The notes beneath the pieces are model-generated. The model did not search any database. It saw only the letters and a program-made list of their open reading frames with translations, and was not told the origin of the DNA. A stretch of DNA of 64,000 nucleotides, taken from the NCBI RefSeq assembly GCF_000315915.1, contig NC_020186.1, positions 1,302,001 through 1,366,000 of the forward strand. Direction: 5' to 3'. Below, piece after piece: positions 41,227-51,756 of this stretch. This DNA is from Henningerozyma blattae CBS 6284 (lineage: Eukaryota > Ascomycota > Saccharomycetes > Saccharomycetales > Saccharomycetaceae). A program made the position numbers and the translations under genes. Numbering within the stretch: the first letter of the stretch is position 1; each line of letters starts with the position of its first letter.

Positions 41227-41698
41227 TTATACCTTATTCTCCTCTTTCTTTTCTTGTACTACTGCTTTACAATAGGATGAATAAATAAATGTTGAAGTTC
41301 TTTGACTTCTATAATTTGTGTCATTTTCTAGTTATGTTTTTTGAAAACATTTTAAAACGTTCCGGCTTTCGAAACTTGAAGATTGCATATTTTGAATAAT
41401 TATATTTAAGAAATATAATTACTAAAGTTATTAGAAAATTTCTTTTTATAATTGTAATATCGAACATACGTTTCATTTTTGATAATTCTAAAAAGTTTTG
41501 CATAGATTATATTAAGCTTGTAGATTAGTGAAATAATCTTTTTTTTTATAATGAGATAATTTAGCCCGCTGAAATTAGAAAAAAAGCTATTAATAATAAT
41601 ATAATAATCGATAAAAAAATATCCTTTTAATATTTGAAAAATTAGAATACATCAAAACTATATAAATAAACAGCTACCTCAAAGATTTTTGCCAAGAA
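41227..41698. other. Divergent promoter region SDR gene - LUC7
   Basis: About 470 bases, strongly AT-rich. A 60-codon minus-strand frame inside it has no recognised product. Confidence 0.45.
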
Positions 41699-42505
41699 AT
41701 GGGGATCGCAGCCAATGAACAAAGAAAACTTATTGACCAATTGATGGGCAAAGAAATCCAGACTCATAATGGCAATCATCGTTCATATCCCAGTAGTAAT
41801 AAAAATTACATGAAAACGACTTACACTTCTAGTACACCTACAACTACCGAGGCACTTACAGAAAGTTTGTATAATCCAAGAATATGTAAAGCTTATTTAG
41901 TTGGAGAATGCCCATATGATTTGTTTCAAGGTACGAAAGTCTCAATGGGTACATGTCCACAGATTCATTCGACAAATTATAAATTAAGATACGAAAATTT
42001 AAAATCTAAGCATGGAATTAAGTTTGTTGAGTTTGAAAAAGAGTATTATCAAATATTATTGAGCCTAATTAATGAATGTAATTCAAACATTGAGGTTGCT
42101 CTAAAAAATTTACAATATACCTCAAATGAAGACTACATGAAGATTAACGAAATTACAAAACAATTGAATGAAGTAGATACTAATATCAGTTTAATGAACA
42201 ATGAAATTGATGCCTTAATATCTAAAAATGAAATTTCAATGGCCATGCTCCAATCAATTAAGCTTAACGACCTCCAATTACAAAGAAAAGATGTGGCAGT
42301 GAAAGTAAAAAACTTAACAGAAAATATTAACCAATCGGCTCAACAAAAACTACAAGTGTGTGAGATTTGTGGTGCTTATTTATCAAGATTAGATACTGAT
42401 AGAAGACTTGCTGACCACTTCTTAGGCAAAATTCATTTAGGTTATGTTAAGATGAGGAAAAATTTGGAAATAGTACGCAGCAGGAATTTATTTGAGCACA
42501 AATAA
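41699..42505 (+). CDS. LUC7: Luc7, U1 snRNP protein
   Basis: 268 residues (261 in S. cerevisiae). The N-terminal helix AANEQRKLIDQLMGKEI is followed by a CCCH zinc finger (ICKAYLVGECPYDLFQGTK ... GTCPQIH). A long coiled-coil centre (about 120-215) leads to the C2H2 finger CEICGAYLSRLDTDRRLADH with the family-invariant GKIHLGYVKMR. Luc7 stabilises the U1 snRNA-5' splice site interaction and affects splice-site choice. LUC7 followed by the NUP53/ASM4 gene on the same strand reproduces YDL087C-YDL088C. It differs from yeast by a Tyr/Ser/Thr-rich stretch after the first helix. Confidence 0.97.
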   Translation: MGIAANEQRKLIDQLMGKEIQTHNGNHRSYPSSNKNYMKTTYTSSTPTTTEALTESLYNPRICKAYLVGECPYDLFQGTKVSMGTCPQIHSTNYKLRYENLKSKHGIKFVEFEKEYYQILLSLINECNSNIEVALKNLQYTSNEDYMKINEITKQLNEVDTNISLMNNEIDALISKNEISMAMLQSIKLNDLQLQRKDVAVKVKNLTENINQSAQQKLQVCEICGAYLSRLDTDRRLADHFLGKIHLGYVKMRKNLEIVRSRNLFEHK

Positions 42506-42852
42506 GATAATTTATAAAAATCTAATTGCAATGAAAAATATTAAATCTTGGACGCTTATTAGCATATTGCTGTGTATTATTTCTGTTTCAATATTTTATG
42601 TCATCTGAATTTGACTGCAAATATTTACCCGGAAACTTTTTCGAAGAATTCCAAAAAAAAAAACATCAAAAATAATTAAAGCATCGGTTTAAAGAAAATC
42701 AAATCTTATGACAAGTGCTAAAATATAACATATTAGAAAGAGCAGTAAGACAAATAAAAAACAATAAATGGTATTTTGCATTAATCTAGTACTATAAATC
42801 AATACCTATTCATAGCCCAATTAATTGAATTCTAGTTTTACTCTAATTTTAA
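42506..42852. other. LUC7-NUP53/ASM4 intergenic region
   Basis: About 350 bases. It contains a Reb1 site TTACCCGG (42625-42632), 220 bases upstream of the nucleoporin gene. A 25-codon hydrophobic frame starts at 42531 directly after LUC7; it is probably chance. Confidence 0.5.
42625..42632 (+). promoter_or_regulatory. Reb1-type site upstream of NUP53/ASM4
   Basis: TTACCCGG, a full match to the Reb1 consensus, about 220 bases before the ATG. Reb1 clears nucleosomes and ends read-through transcription, fitting its place between tandem genes. Confidence 0.6.
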
Positions 42853-44943
42853 ATGTTTTCAGCAACAGGCAGTGCTCCATCTGCATCTCAGACAGCATTT
42901 GGTGCTTCTCAGAGTAACTCTCGCTTTAATAATGTTTCTGTAAATCTCCATCAAAGACCCCAAACATCAGGTAATGGTATTAGTAATAATAATTCTATGA
43001 ACCTTGGAATTAACAATCCTATGATGGTTGGTGGATCTACTTTTGGTAGTAGCAATAACAATAATTCCCTGTCAACTTCAACAGGGTTATTTGGCAATCA
43101 ACAACAACAGTTTGCTCAGTCACACCCTCAACAACTACAACTTAGCGCTTCTAGCGGGACTACTGTTGGTGCTACTACTTCTTTACCTTTGACAGGGTCT
43201 CTTATGACTGGACTTACGACACCAGCAAATATGAGCACCATTGGCCCCATCGGTGGATCTAACCCAGCATTTGGAAATAATAATATCAATGAAATACAAC
43301 AAATACAAAATCAGAAAGTAATGTGGTATAACAATCCCAAGAAAAGATCAATTCCAGAGGTTATTGTTAGAAGATCAGCTCTAAGGCAACAACAGCAGGA
43401 TCAACAAAATCAGTTGCAAAACCAGCAATTAAATATGGATGGGGTTTCTGAAACCAACGACATTACGATGGGTTCTACGACATCCTCCGAAATCAGTAGA
43501 TCTTCCGGCAAATTATTAAGATCAGACTTTAACAACGTTTCATTTGGTTCTTCCAAGAATAATAATGAGAATTTATTTAAATCTAATGATCTACACAAAC
43601 AGTCACCAAATAAGAAACCTTTTGCATTCGATAATAATGAAGCACCACCAAGTGTTTCCTTACATGATTGGGAGAGAGAAGATGAATTTGGCTCTATTGG
43701 CACCACCTCATTCCCAACTACTGCTAATAAGCAATTTAATTCCAATATGGCAAATAGACCAAATACATCACTTGGAAATTTTACCTTCCCATTCAGCACT
43801 AAGAACGACTCAACTAATCCAATGACTACTTTAAATATAAATTCAACATTAGGCTCCAGTATTTTTGATAAAAATGATTCAATTGAAATAAAAAATTCTT
43901 TAGGAGAGAATGATAATAATAATTCTAATAACAACGAGTCTCAACATTTAAGAACTAAAATAGCAGGTATTAACAACTCTAAATCGTTACCATTTTCTTC
44001 AAAGGACTCTAATTCGGTTCTAAGTACAAGTTCTACTCCAGCAATAAATTCTAATAAATATGGTGCTATGAATCCTCAATCTGAAACAGCTGTTATCATA
44101 TTTGGTTATCCTGAATCCGTTTCTAATTCAATTATTTCATATTTTGCTAAGTTTGGAAATATTCTAGAAGATTTTCAAGTGTTGAGAGGACCATCAGGGT
44201 TAAATTCAAATTCAACCACTCTCAGATTACGAAACAATATTAAAACTAACAACATGCAAAATGATGTCGAAGTAACCAAGAAATACCCAATTTTTACTGG
44301 AGATGGATGGGTCAAACTAACTTATGATCTACCATCTGCTGCAATCCGTGCATTGCAAGAAAACGGTACTGTGCTCAGTGGATCATTAATTGGGTGTATA
44401 CCATATTCAAAAGCGGCTGTTGAACAATTGGCATCTTGCAAAATTGATAAGATTGATGATATCGGAACACCCAATTTCAGCATTAAAAATTCCTCTACTT
44501 CGACCAATTCGATCATTAATAATGGTGTAAGTGATCCATTTGTCAATAAAGGTAATTTTATAGTTCCTTCGACTCAAACAATTGATTCAAATAGCAATCA
44601 TAAATCGGATATTAACAACGATAAGGATATTTCTAATAATATTTCATTGAATAATTCTAACCTGTCCTCATTCCCAACTCATAAATTAGATATTAAAGAC
44701 GGTAAATCATTATTCATACATAATAGAAACAATGAGCATCGTGGGTTTCTACAAGCACTAGAAAATAAAATGCGCTCACAACCAAATTCTAATTCAAGAC
44801 TATATAACCAACACCAATTCAACACCAATTCGGCACTTGCGAATAACGTGAACTCTATTAATAATGGAGCTGCAGATGTTCAAAATAATGATGGTATGCT
44901 AAATAAAGTTAATAATTGGCTATTTGGTTGGAACGATTTGTAA
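42853..44943 (+). CDS. NUP53/ASM4: Nup53/Asm4 (Nup35-type) nucleoporin
   Basis: 696 residues, longer than Nup53 (475) or Asm4/Nup59 (528). The N-terminus has a few FG-type repeats (TFGSS, GLFGNQ, AFGNN). MWYNNPKKRSIPEVIVRRS (about 157-175) is a family block. The Nup35-type RRM lies near 410-520 (TAVIIFGYPESVSNSIISYF, YAKFGNI-like AKFGNILEDF, GDGWVKLTYDLPSAAIRAL, GCIPYSKAAVEQL). The C-terminus (KVNNWLFGWNDL) can form the membrane-binding amphipathic helix. The protein sits in the inner ring of the nuclear pore with Nup170 and Nup157. NUP53 (YMR153W) and ASM4 (YDL088C) are paralogues from the genome duplication; here IMP1 on one side and LUC7/SRP14 on the other match both. Confidence 0.93.
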   Translation: MFSATGSAPSASQTAFGASQSNSRFNNVSVNLHQRPQTSGNGISNNNSMNLGINNPMMVGGSTFGSSNNNNSLSTSTGLFGNQQQQFAQSHPQQLQLSASSGTTVGATTSLPLTGSLMTGLTTPANMSTIGPIGGSNPAFGNNNINEIQQIQNQKVMWYNNPKKRSIPEVIVRRSALRQQQQDQQNQLQNQQLNMDGVSETNDITMGSTTSSEISRSSGKLLRSDFNNVSFGSSKNNNENLFKSNDLHKQSPNKKPFAFDNNEAPPSVSLHDWEREDEFGSIGTTSFPTTANKQFNSNMANRPNTSLGNFTFPFSTKNDSTNPMTTLNINSTLGSSIFDKNDSIEIKNSLGENDNNNSNNNESQHLRTKIAGINNSKSLPFSSKDSNSVLSTSSTPAINSNKYGAMNPQSETAVIIFGYPESVSNSIISYFAKFGNILEDFQVLRGPSGLNSNSTTLRLRNNIKTNNMQNDVEVTKKYPIFTGDGWVKLTYDLPSAAIRALQENGTVLSGSLIGCIPYSKAAVEQLASCKIDKIDDIGTPNFSIKNSSTSTNSIINNGVSDPFVNKGNFIVPSTQTIDSNSNHKSDINNDKDISNNISLNNSNLSSFPTHKLDIKDGKSLFIHNRNNEHRGFLQALENKMRSQPNSNSRLYNQHQFNTNSALANNVNSINNGAADVQNNDGMLNKVNNWLFGWNDL

Positions 44944-45195
44944 TTTTATATCGTCTCTAATGTAATCTTCAATCCATAAATTTATAAATAATGTATTTAC
45001 TTACTATTTTATTTTGTTTTTGTTACCTTCTTTTTTTTATTCATCATAAAAAAGTAAATAAAAGAAGAACAGTGACAGATGAACTTTATTTGCCTGTATT
45101 GATTATTAAATTATGTAACTTTGTAACTACCATTTGTATTACTTTAAAAAATGATTATGAATAGAATACATATGAGAAGTTATGAAAACTGATGT

Positions 45196-45657
45196 CTATT
45201 TTCTTAAACTCTTTCCTTTGCTCTTCTTCTTACCCTTGGATTTCTTATCCTTGTTTTCGCCAGCCTTTGACTTCTTTTTCTTTTTGATCAAACCTGTCAT
45301 ATGCTTTCTAACAATACTTGAATAGTTTTGCCAAAATGAATCAAGATTATCTGAGTTTACTTTAGTTGAACATTTATGCTTTTGATCTCCTGAACCATAG
45401 GATATCCTTATTAGTAAGGGATAAACTTCGGTAGAAATGTCTTTATACTGCTTTAAATTATTTGTTCTCTTAGAGATATCATAATGTGGGAATTTTGTCA
45501 TATTAAATTCTTTATTACCCTCCACAGCATCATGTTCTACTAATCTCTTCATTGTTAATCTGACATTTATATTATTCTTAGAGGCGTTTTCAAAAAATTC
45601 AGAGGTTTTACTCAAGAATTCTTTTGGATCTAAGCAACCATCATTTTTAGCAGCCAT
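45196..45657 (-). CDS. SRP14: Srp14, signal recognition particle subunit
   Basis: 153 residues (146 in S. cerevisiae). The SRP9/14-type Alu-binding fold is seen in LDPKEFLSKTSEFFENASKN, PLLIRISYGSGDQKHKCSTK and LDSFWQNYSSIVRKHMTGL. The C-terminal tail is Lys-rich (about 125-153). In yeast Srp14 binds the Alu-like end of scR1 as a homodimer and helps elongation arrest during ER targeting. It is convergent with the nucleoporin gene; SRP14 is YDL092W, a few genes from ASM4 in S. cerevisiae. Confidence 0.95.
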   Translation of the reverse strand: MAAKNDGCLDPKEFLSKTSEFFENASKNNINVRLTMKRLVEHDAVEGNKEFNMTKFPHYDISKRTNNLKQYKDISTEVYPLLIRISYGSGDQKHKCSTKVNSDNLDSFWQNYSSIVRKHMTGLIKKKKKSKAGENKDKKSKGKKKSKGKSLRK

Positions 45658-46258
45658 TTTATGTATTAGTTTATGGGATCTTGTGAAACAAATTTGACAA
45701 TTACCAGGTTAATCTAAGTTATGATATATCTAAATATATTTCAAGCTTTAGTATGGTGTATACAAGTGCACTTTCATTATTCACCCAATTTATTGATGAA
45801 TTTTCAATAAGATACTTAGTACATTTGTTAATTACTAAATTTGGCTAATTCATTAATTTTCACTTCATAATACGAAAAACATAGTAAAAAATTTATGTTC
45901 ACGTGATTATTAAAATGTAACAAATATCTTTAAATCTAATGAATGCATTATGAATAATTCTTATTGAGGTAGCCATTGTATTTTATCCTAGAAATAGCTC
46001 AGATATATACCATCTAATTGAGTTTTACCAATTGGGTATTTTTTCCTTATGTTGCATATAATCTTGGCACAAGAAGGCCCTTGGACTTATAAAATCTGAT
46101 TTGTCAAAGATCAGAAACATTCTAAAAAAAACAGCATGTAAATTTGAAATATAAGAAAATATATCTAACCCATAAGTGTATGCAATTTCCATTACCATAC
46201 TTATTAGTATTACAAAAATCTCTGCTAGATAACTGTAAGATTAATATTAATTTATGCA
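45658..46258. other. Divergent promoter region SRP14 - MFS gene
   Basis: About 600 bases. A Cbf1-type octamer (CACGTGAT, 45900-45907) lies about 245 bases from SRP14 and 350 from the carrier gene. No other element is seen. Confidence 0.5.
45900..45907 (-). promoter_or_regulatory. Cbf1-type octamer (ATCACGTG on -)
   Basis: CACGTGAT on the + strand in a divergent promoter. I looked for a neighbouring CDEIII-like sequence and found none, so it is not a centromere. Confidence 0.4.
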
Positions 46259-47833
46259 ATGGCTCATATTCTCCAGTCGCGTAAAATCCCAAGTTTTTTG
46301 GCGTCTAATGCTGTTGCACTAGGTGCTGGTAGTCTTTATATGTATTCGTTATACGCTCCACAATTGATAGAAAAATGTCATATTCCATCATCAGAAGCAA
46401 GTAACCTAGCGTTTTATTTGAGTTTTGGCAGTTCACTTCTGGGCTGCGTTGCAGGTCAGATCGTGGATCGAAGCCCTAATTTATCGTGTCTAATAGGTGC
46501 GATATGTATTGGTTCTGCATACTATATATTACAGGTCATATATTATAAGGAGAAAGCATCTTCTAGTCTTATAGCTTTTGCATTATCACTATTGGGTTAT
46601 GGTGCTGTTTCAGGCTATTATGCCGCTCTAAAATGTTGTAATGTCAATTTTGCTAACAATAGGGGTACTGCTGTTGCATTTCCAGTTTCCATGTATGCAC
46701 TTTCTGGTATGTTATTTGCAGCAATTTGTACTACCTTCTTTAAGGATGATTTGAAAATTATGTTTAGGTTTATGGGAATAATTTGCCCTTTTTTGCTAAT
46801 CTTGGGGTTTTTGTTCATGAAGTTGGAGCCAGTTCCATTTGATGTAAGACCCACTATTTCACCTATCAGAACATCAAATGCTGCACAAAATTCCCATTTA
46901 AGAGCTTCATCTGCAAGTACTTTAGGTGTATCATCGAACAATTACGAAGATATTAATTCTGCTACTTTACTACGTGGTTCAAAAAAAAATGAAGAAGATG
47001 GGAATGAAAATGCTGTAGAACAAACAATTGACGGAAATTTTGGTTTAAATTTCGAAGATCAAAATAGTAAAAGCATACTCGAAGGATTAAAATCTTATGA
47101 ATTTATCGGTTTTTTCATTGTGCTCAATATTCTTCAAGGTATGGGTCAGATGTATATTTATTCTGTCGGAACAATAACTCAGACACAATTTGCAGTATTA
47201 GAAGAAAGTGATGTCATACTAATCTCAGATAAAATTAAGCATGTTCAATCTGTCCAAGTTTCTATGATATCCTTATTGTCGTTTTTTGGAAGATTAACAG
47301 CTGGGCCATTATCTGATATATTTGTTAAATTATTTAATTCTCAAAGGATGTGGAATGTTGTAATATCATGTATTATTATGTTTGTTGCATGTCTAAAATT
47401 AATATACGAAGACCCAAAACAATTACAAGCTGCTTCGCATGATATGAATAGTTTTATCCACCTATTATCCTTCCATTTATCCTTTACATCTTCATTGTTC
47501 GGTTATGCTTTTGGAATGATGTTTGGGACTTTCCCAGTAATAATTGCTGACAGCTTTGGTACAAAAAACTATAGTATGTTCTGGGCATTAATTACAATGG
47601 GTGGCTTACTTACCGTCAGGCTTTATACTTCAATGCTATCTAAAAATATTTCTTCTAATACTTTATTAAACGATACAGTATGTAAAAAAGGTGAATTATG
47701 CTATGATTCCACTTTTTGGTATATGTCGATATCGGCACTAATTGCTGGAGTTGTGTCGATACTATTAATTATAAAAAAGTATGTGGATTCAAAGCGGACT
47801 AGTAATAAGTATGGTTACATTTCCAATTCATAG
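46259..47833 (+). CDS. YMR155W: MFS carrier of the nodulin-like/Mch1 type (YMR155W-like)
   Basis: 524 residues with about 12 hydrophobic segments: six in 15-205, a polar Asn/Glu-rich loop (about 210-275), then six more. The first half carries nodulin-like signatures (NAVALGAGSLYMYSLYAPQL, GYGAVSGYYAALKCCNVNFA with the following NNRGTAVAFPVSMYALSG). S. cerevisiae relatives are the vacuolar YMR155W and Mch1. Position between the NUP53/ASM4 gene (YMR153W) and AIM36 (YMR157C) favours YMR155W. The substrate is unknown; neither yeast protein has an established transported compound that I can cite. Confidence 0.82.
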   Translation: MAHILQSRKIPSFLASNAVALGAGSLYMYSLYAPQLIEKCHIPSSEASNLAFYLSFGSSLLGCVAGQIVDRSPNLSCLIGAICIGSAYYILQVIYYKEKASSSLIAFALSLLGYGAVSGYYAALKCCNVNFANNRGTAVAFPVSMYALSGMLFAAICTTFFKDDLKIMFRFMGIICPFLLILGFLFMKLEPVPFDVRPTISPIRTSNAAQNSHLRASSASTLGVSSNNYEDINSATLLRGSKKNEEDGNENAVEQTIDGNFGLNFEDQNSKSILEGLKSYEFIGFFIVLNILQGMGQMYIYSVGTITQTQFAVLEESDVILISDKIKHVQSVQVSMISLLSFFGRLTAGPLSDIFVKLFNSQRMWNVVISCIIMFVACLKLIYEDPKQLQAASHDMNSFIHLLSFHLSFTSSLFGYAFGMMFGTFPVIIADSFGTKNYSMFWALITMGGLLTVRLYTSMLSKNISSNTLLNDTVCKKGELCYDSTFWYMSISALIAGVVSILLIIKKYVDSKRTSNKYGYISNS

Positions 47834-48153
47834 GCACTGTCTATCATAATTCTATAAATTTCTTCGTAAATATGTGCTTTATATTTTTATAGATTCATTG
47901 GAAAAGTTCGCATAAAATAAACAAGTTTAAGAAGTTCGAATTAAATTTTTGATATAATTAATTTTTCACTTTCTTAAATGGTGTAAGAATAAATATTCTG
48001 TTTCTTTGGATATCTTATTGATATATAATATACTTAATGAGTATATAACGTTTTTAGTGTGTGCAAATGGCAACATAATAATCTACACATTTTAATTAAA
48101 AAGATGGGAATGAAAATATATAAAAAATTGACAAGGATAACGAACCAAATGGA
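47834..48153. other. Convergent 3' region MFS gene / PMT1
   Basis: About 320 bases between two converging genes; AT-rich, presumed polyadenylation sequence. Confidence 0.45.
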
Positions 48154-50559
48154 TCAAATCAATTCTTTAGCTTCTTCCATAGATTCATCCAAGACGTGCC
48201 GTTCATCATTTTCGGCACCTTTTTGGAATTCATGAACATCTACGACATTAGCATCCATTGTGTTTTGACTATGGAAATTAACACCACTAACTTGGGTATC
48301 AATCCCTTCATAATCAGCTAAATTATCTAGCATTTCATCACAATTGTAATCCCATGTAGATAACCATTTGCTCTTTTGGCACATTTCTTTAGTCCATGGA
48401 GTACCATAGATAATTGGAGAATGTTCATTGAAGAAGTACAAGCAGCTGAGGAAAAAGACTAATGTAAACATTAACCCAGCATTCTTTCTCTTCTTTAAGA
48501 TATAAGTAACAATGATGTCTAAAGCATGGCCAAAAGCCAAAATAGCGAAGTAATAAGCTGGTAAATAGTGATGTAAGAACATTTGACGACCCATTAAGAA
48601 AGATGGAATAAAATGCAAAGCGTAACCTAGTAAGTAATGGATAACTTGAACGTGGAAATTGATGACATGAGAATCTTGTAAGATAGGTTTGCCTAATTGC
48701 CAAACAATTAATTCAACAACAATGGTCAAGGTGAAGAGAACAGTAAATAATGAACTAGACCACCATAAAATAGCATTACCTAACAAATAGACAATTCTAT
48801 TGTGATCACCCCAGTAACTAATACCACGACTCAAAAGTGGCCATGAGCTTGGTAAAGATTGATAATAATGAGGTTCAGTCAACGCCTTATTAACTTCCCA
48901 CATCATGTAATTACTTTCCAAAAATTTCTTAAAGAAAGAAGGCTTCTTATAAGAAATTCTTTCAGCATCTTCTGGGAGAACTGGGTTTTCATTACCTTCA
49001 ATATACCATAAAGTTAAAGATTTTTTACCTGAATAGGCACAAGAAACTTCTTGTTGTTCAAAACCCCATTTTGGTAACTTAACTTCATGAGAGAATAAAT
49101 AACAACCAGTCATAGCGTGTCTTAATCTGAATTTAGTTTCTAAGGCTCTAACGTATTTTTGAGCATCACCTGAAGCTGATTCGTCCTTGTCAATTTCAAC
49201 AATCCAGGCATCGTTTAAATCACCGGAGAAACCTTGGTAACCGTAACCTGAAACTTCCTTTTGCCATGAAGAATGTTCTGAAACTGGAGCTGGGTGATCA
49301 TGAGAATGTAATCTATGATGAGTTGAAATATGGTTTAATCTAATTGAGGCACCATCAGAAATGTTCTCAAAAGTTTTGAAACTAACAAATGGTTCATCAT
49401 TAGATTCAATGACCCATTTATTGTTATCATCCAAATGGCTATATAATGTAATTTGTTGTTGCTTTGAACCAGTTTCATAATCATGAGGATGAGAATGTAA
49501 GTAACCACCTCTAGTGCCAGCGTGCAAAAGTGTAATGACAGAACCATAACCAACGTTAGCAATCATATTCTTTGGGATAGTGTTATCAATGAATGTTGTT
49601 CTAGTAGCAGAAGATAAGAACGCAGTACCAGAGCCATCGTAAATAAGAGTTTTAAAGTGAATATAGAAAGTCATCATGTAAAATAAGAATGGAACAATCA
49701 ATAAACATCCAAATTTCATGAATGCAACTTTAGTTGTAGAACATACAGATCTTTGTAAATCACCAATATAGAACCATAATTTCCAGACACATAATAAACC
49801 AATCCAAGCGAAAGTGAAAAGACCTACCCATTTGGACGAAGCAGCCATACCCAAAGCAAGACCACAAGCTAATAGGTATTTGTAAGATCTCCAGGAGTGA
49901 GTTGGGTATAATTCATATTTCTTATAGGAATAGGCTGTAGCTGCAATAAAAACAATTAATGGGGCATCTAGTAAAATATATCTGGAGATCGTAACGAAAG
50001 AATTTTCAACAGTAAAGCACATTGTACAAATTAATGCAATTAGCATTCTAACACCAGAGGCACGTAAAGTTAAATACATGAATAGAATGGTTAATAAACC
50101 ACAAGTAGCTGAAAAGCCTCTCATGAAGACATATGGAACATCTGGTAAATATTTAAGACCAATGGTATCAAAATGGAATTGACCTTTGAAACCAGCTAAG
50201 GCACCAACCCAAGCAAAAAGCATCTTAGCAAAAGGTGGGTGAACATCGAAAAAGTATTTTCTATTAATATAATTAGCAGCAAATCCACCAAAATGGACTT
50301 CATCGAAGATAACAGCATTTGGCCATTTCAAATCCTTAAATCTAATCGAAATAGCAAAAATTGTCAAAAATGCAACCATTATAATTTCCTTTACAGATGT
50401 TAAAGTACGTAAAGAAGCCAATTCTTTTGATGGTTCAGTTACAACATATGGTCTTAAAGGACCTTTTTCTATTTGAAATGGAATAACTGGGTCGACATCA
50501 GTATTTGAAGTGGCAGCTTTCTCATTTGAATGATGAGAGGATTTACCTTTGACACCCAT
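48154..50559 (-). CDS. PMT1: Pmt1, protein O-mannosyltransferase
   Basis: 801 residues (817 in S. cerevisiae). The N-terminus has the Pmt1 block GPLRPYVVTEPSKELASLRT. The first lumenal loop carries the essential acidic pair D86-E87 in IFDEVHFGGFAANYI. About six TM segments follow, then three MIR repeats (about 320-520: GGYLHSHPHDYETGSKQQQ, LHSHDHPAPVSEHSSWQKEV, FRLRHAMTGCYLFSHEVKLP), then more TM segments (NFHVQVIHYLLGYALHFIPS, QMFLHHYLPAYYF). The acidic C-terminus replaces the yeast one. Pmt1 pairs with Pmt2 in the ER and transfers mannose from Dol-P-Man to Ser/Thr of secretory proteins. It resembles Pmt1 more than Pmt5 (YDL093W), which is its neighbour in S. cerevisiae and is absent here. 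Confidence 0.96.
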   Translation of the reverse strand: MGVKGKSSHHSNEKAATSNTDVDPVIPFQIEKGPLRPYVVTEPSKELASLRTLTSVKEIIMVAFLTIFAISIRFKDLKWPNAVIFDEVHFGGFAANYINRKYFFDVHPPFAKMLFAWVGALAGFKGQFHFDTIGLKYLPDVPYVFMRGFSATCGLLTILFMYLTLRASGVRMLIALICTMCFTVENSFVTISRYILLDAPLIVFIAATAYSYKKYELYPTHSWRSYKYLLACGLALGMAASSKWVGLFTFAWIGLLCVWKLWFYIGDLQRSVCSTTKVAFMKFGCLLIVPFLFYMMTFYIHFKTLIYDGSGTAFLSSATRTTFIDNTIPKNMIANVGYGSVITLLHAGTRGGYLHSHPHDYETGSKQQQITLYSHLDDNNKWVIESNDEPFVSFKTFENISDGASIRLNHISTHHRLHSHDHPAPVSEHSSWQKEVSGYGYQGFSGDLNDAWIVEIDKDESASGDAQKYVRALETKFRLRHAMTGCYLFSHEVKLPKWGFEQQEVSCAYSGKKSLTLWYIEGNENPVLPEDAERISYKKPSFFKKFLESNYMMWEVNKALTEPHYYQSLPSSWPLLSRGISYWGDHNRIVYLLGNAILWWSSSLFTVLFTLTIVVELIVWQLGKPILQDSHVINFHVQVIHYLLGYALHFIPSFLMGRQMFLHHYLPAYYFAILAFGHALDIIVTYILKKRKNAGLMFTLVFFLSCLYFFNEHSPIIYGTPWTKEMCQKSKWLSTWDYNCDEMLDNLADYEGIDTQVSGVNFHSQNTMDANVVDVHEFQKGAENDERHVLDESMEEAKELI

Positions 50560-51756
50560 TTTTCAATATATGTAAATATATAGATAAAAGTGTATAATTG
50601 CTTTGAACAGGACTTTTATATCTTTACAAAAATTCTCTTTACTATCAAAAGGTTTTATATTCTTAAATAGAAAAGAAATGGTGATAATTTCTGTGTGAAG
50701 TAGAGGAGAGTGGAAAGGGTAAGTATGTTCAGCGGAAGGGCGGCGAGCAATTGAAAGTCAGTCGGTATGTCTGAATAATGCACCAATTATTAAATATGAT
50801 TAAGTCTTTAAATAATTTTTCACTACCGTGTCTATAATTTCATTATTTATTATTTCATTTTCTTTCCAGAACAACGCAGCGAATTTCATTGTTCGAAATT
50901 TGGGAACGCGAACGCGTCACGACGCTAATTGTAGAAATAGTATTTGTGACATGTAAAATAGTGATAGCAATAGAAAAATTAAGAACATATTTGATAACTT
51001 ACACTCCTTATATATACCTTTTTTTAAAAAACTGAAAATTAACTACTTTTAAAAAAAATGTCTTTTAAACAAAATATAATTCTAATAATTTTAGTAATTA
51101 CTCTGCCAGTAATTGTATTTACAACTCTTTAAATAATTCTCTATTTGCACTGTTAGTATGAAGAATATCACCCCTTAAGAAGTATAACTAGGTTCTGTTT
51201 AGTTTGACATTGGCTCTACTCAAAATATTTTTTTTGTAAATATTTTCATTGACCTAGAGCTTGAGAAATTCATACATCCAGAGTGTCTTATCTTTAAGAT
51301 TTATATTTCACTGTTGATATTATGTAAATATTTTTAATTTTTATTTTTTTAGATTGTAAACATCAAATCTTGAAAAATATAAAGAAACTTAAGGCAAATC
51401 AACACAAACATACTATGTATACTATCTGAATTTTCATCGAGGTATGAGTAGGTATTATTCAAAAATGTCTTATCGATATATATATATACTAAACAAAGGC
51501 TCTTCGCCCTCTACTTCGAAATTAAAATTATAAGGACAATATTTTACTTTTAAGAGATTCTTACCAGTTTTTTTCTGTTATATATATCTTTTAAGAATAA
51601 GATAAAACAGTTATATATAATCATTTGTAGATCAAATCTATTTTTCTATCTCTTTATCATTAGATAAAATAATATTTTCGACCAATTGGAATAGTAAAAA
51701 AATTAAATATACAAGAATTCAAATAATACTTAAGATGTAGAGTATGCATGTATTTA
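50560..51756. other. PMT1 promoter / AIM36 3' region
   Basis: About 1.2 kb. Upstream of PMT1 lie an MCB-type ACGCGT (50912-50917) inside GAACGCGAACGCGTCACGAC and HSE-like inverted TTC/GAA units (about 50868-50920). A 24-codon hydrophobic frame with an A-rich start context occurs at 51058-51132 (+). The remainder is AT-rich with TA runs near 51478-51487. Confidence 0.5.
51058..51132 (+). other. Candidate micropeptide frame, 24 residues
   Basis: ATG preceded by a run of eight A, then 24 codons ending in TAA. It begins MSFKQN and is otherwise nearly all Ile/Leu/Val/Thr, i.e. one potential transmembrane helix. I recognise no homologue. AT-rich sequence yields such frames by chance, so this is only a candidate. 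Confidence 0.2.
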
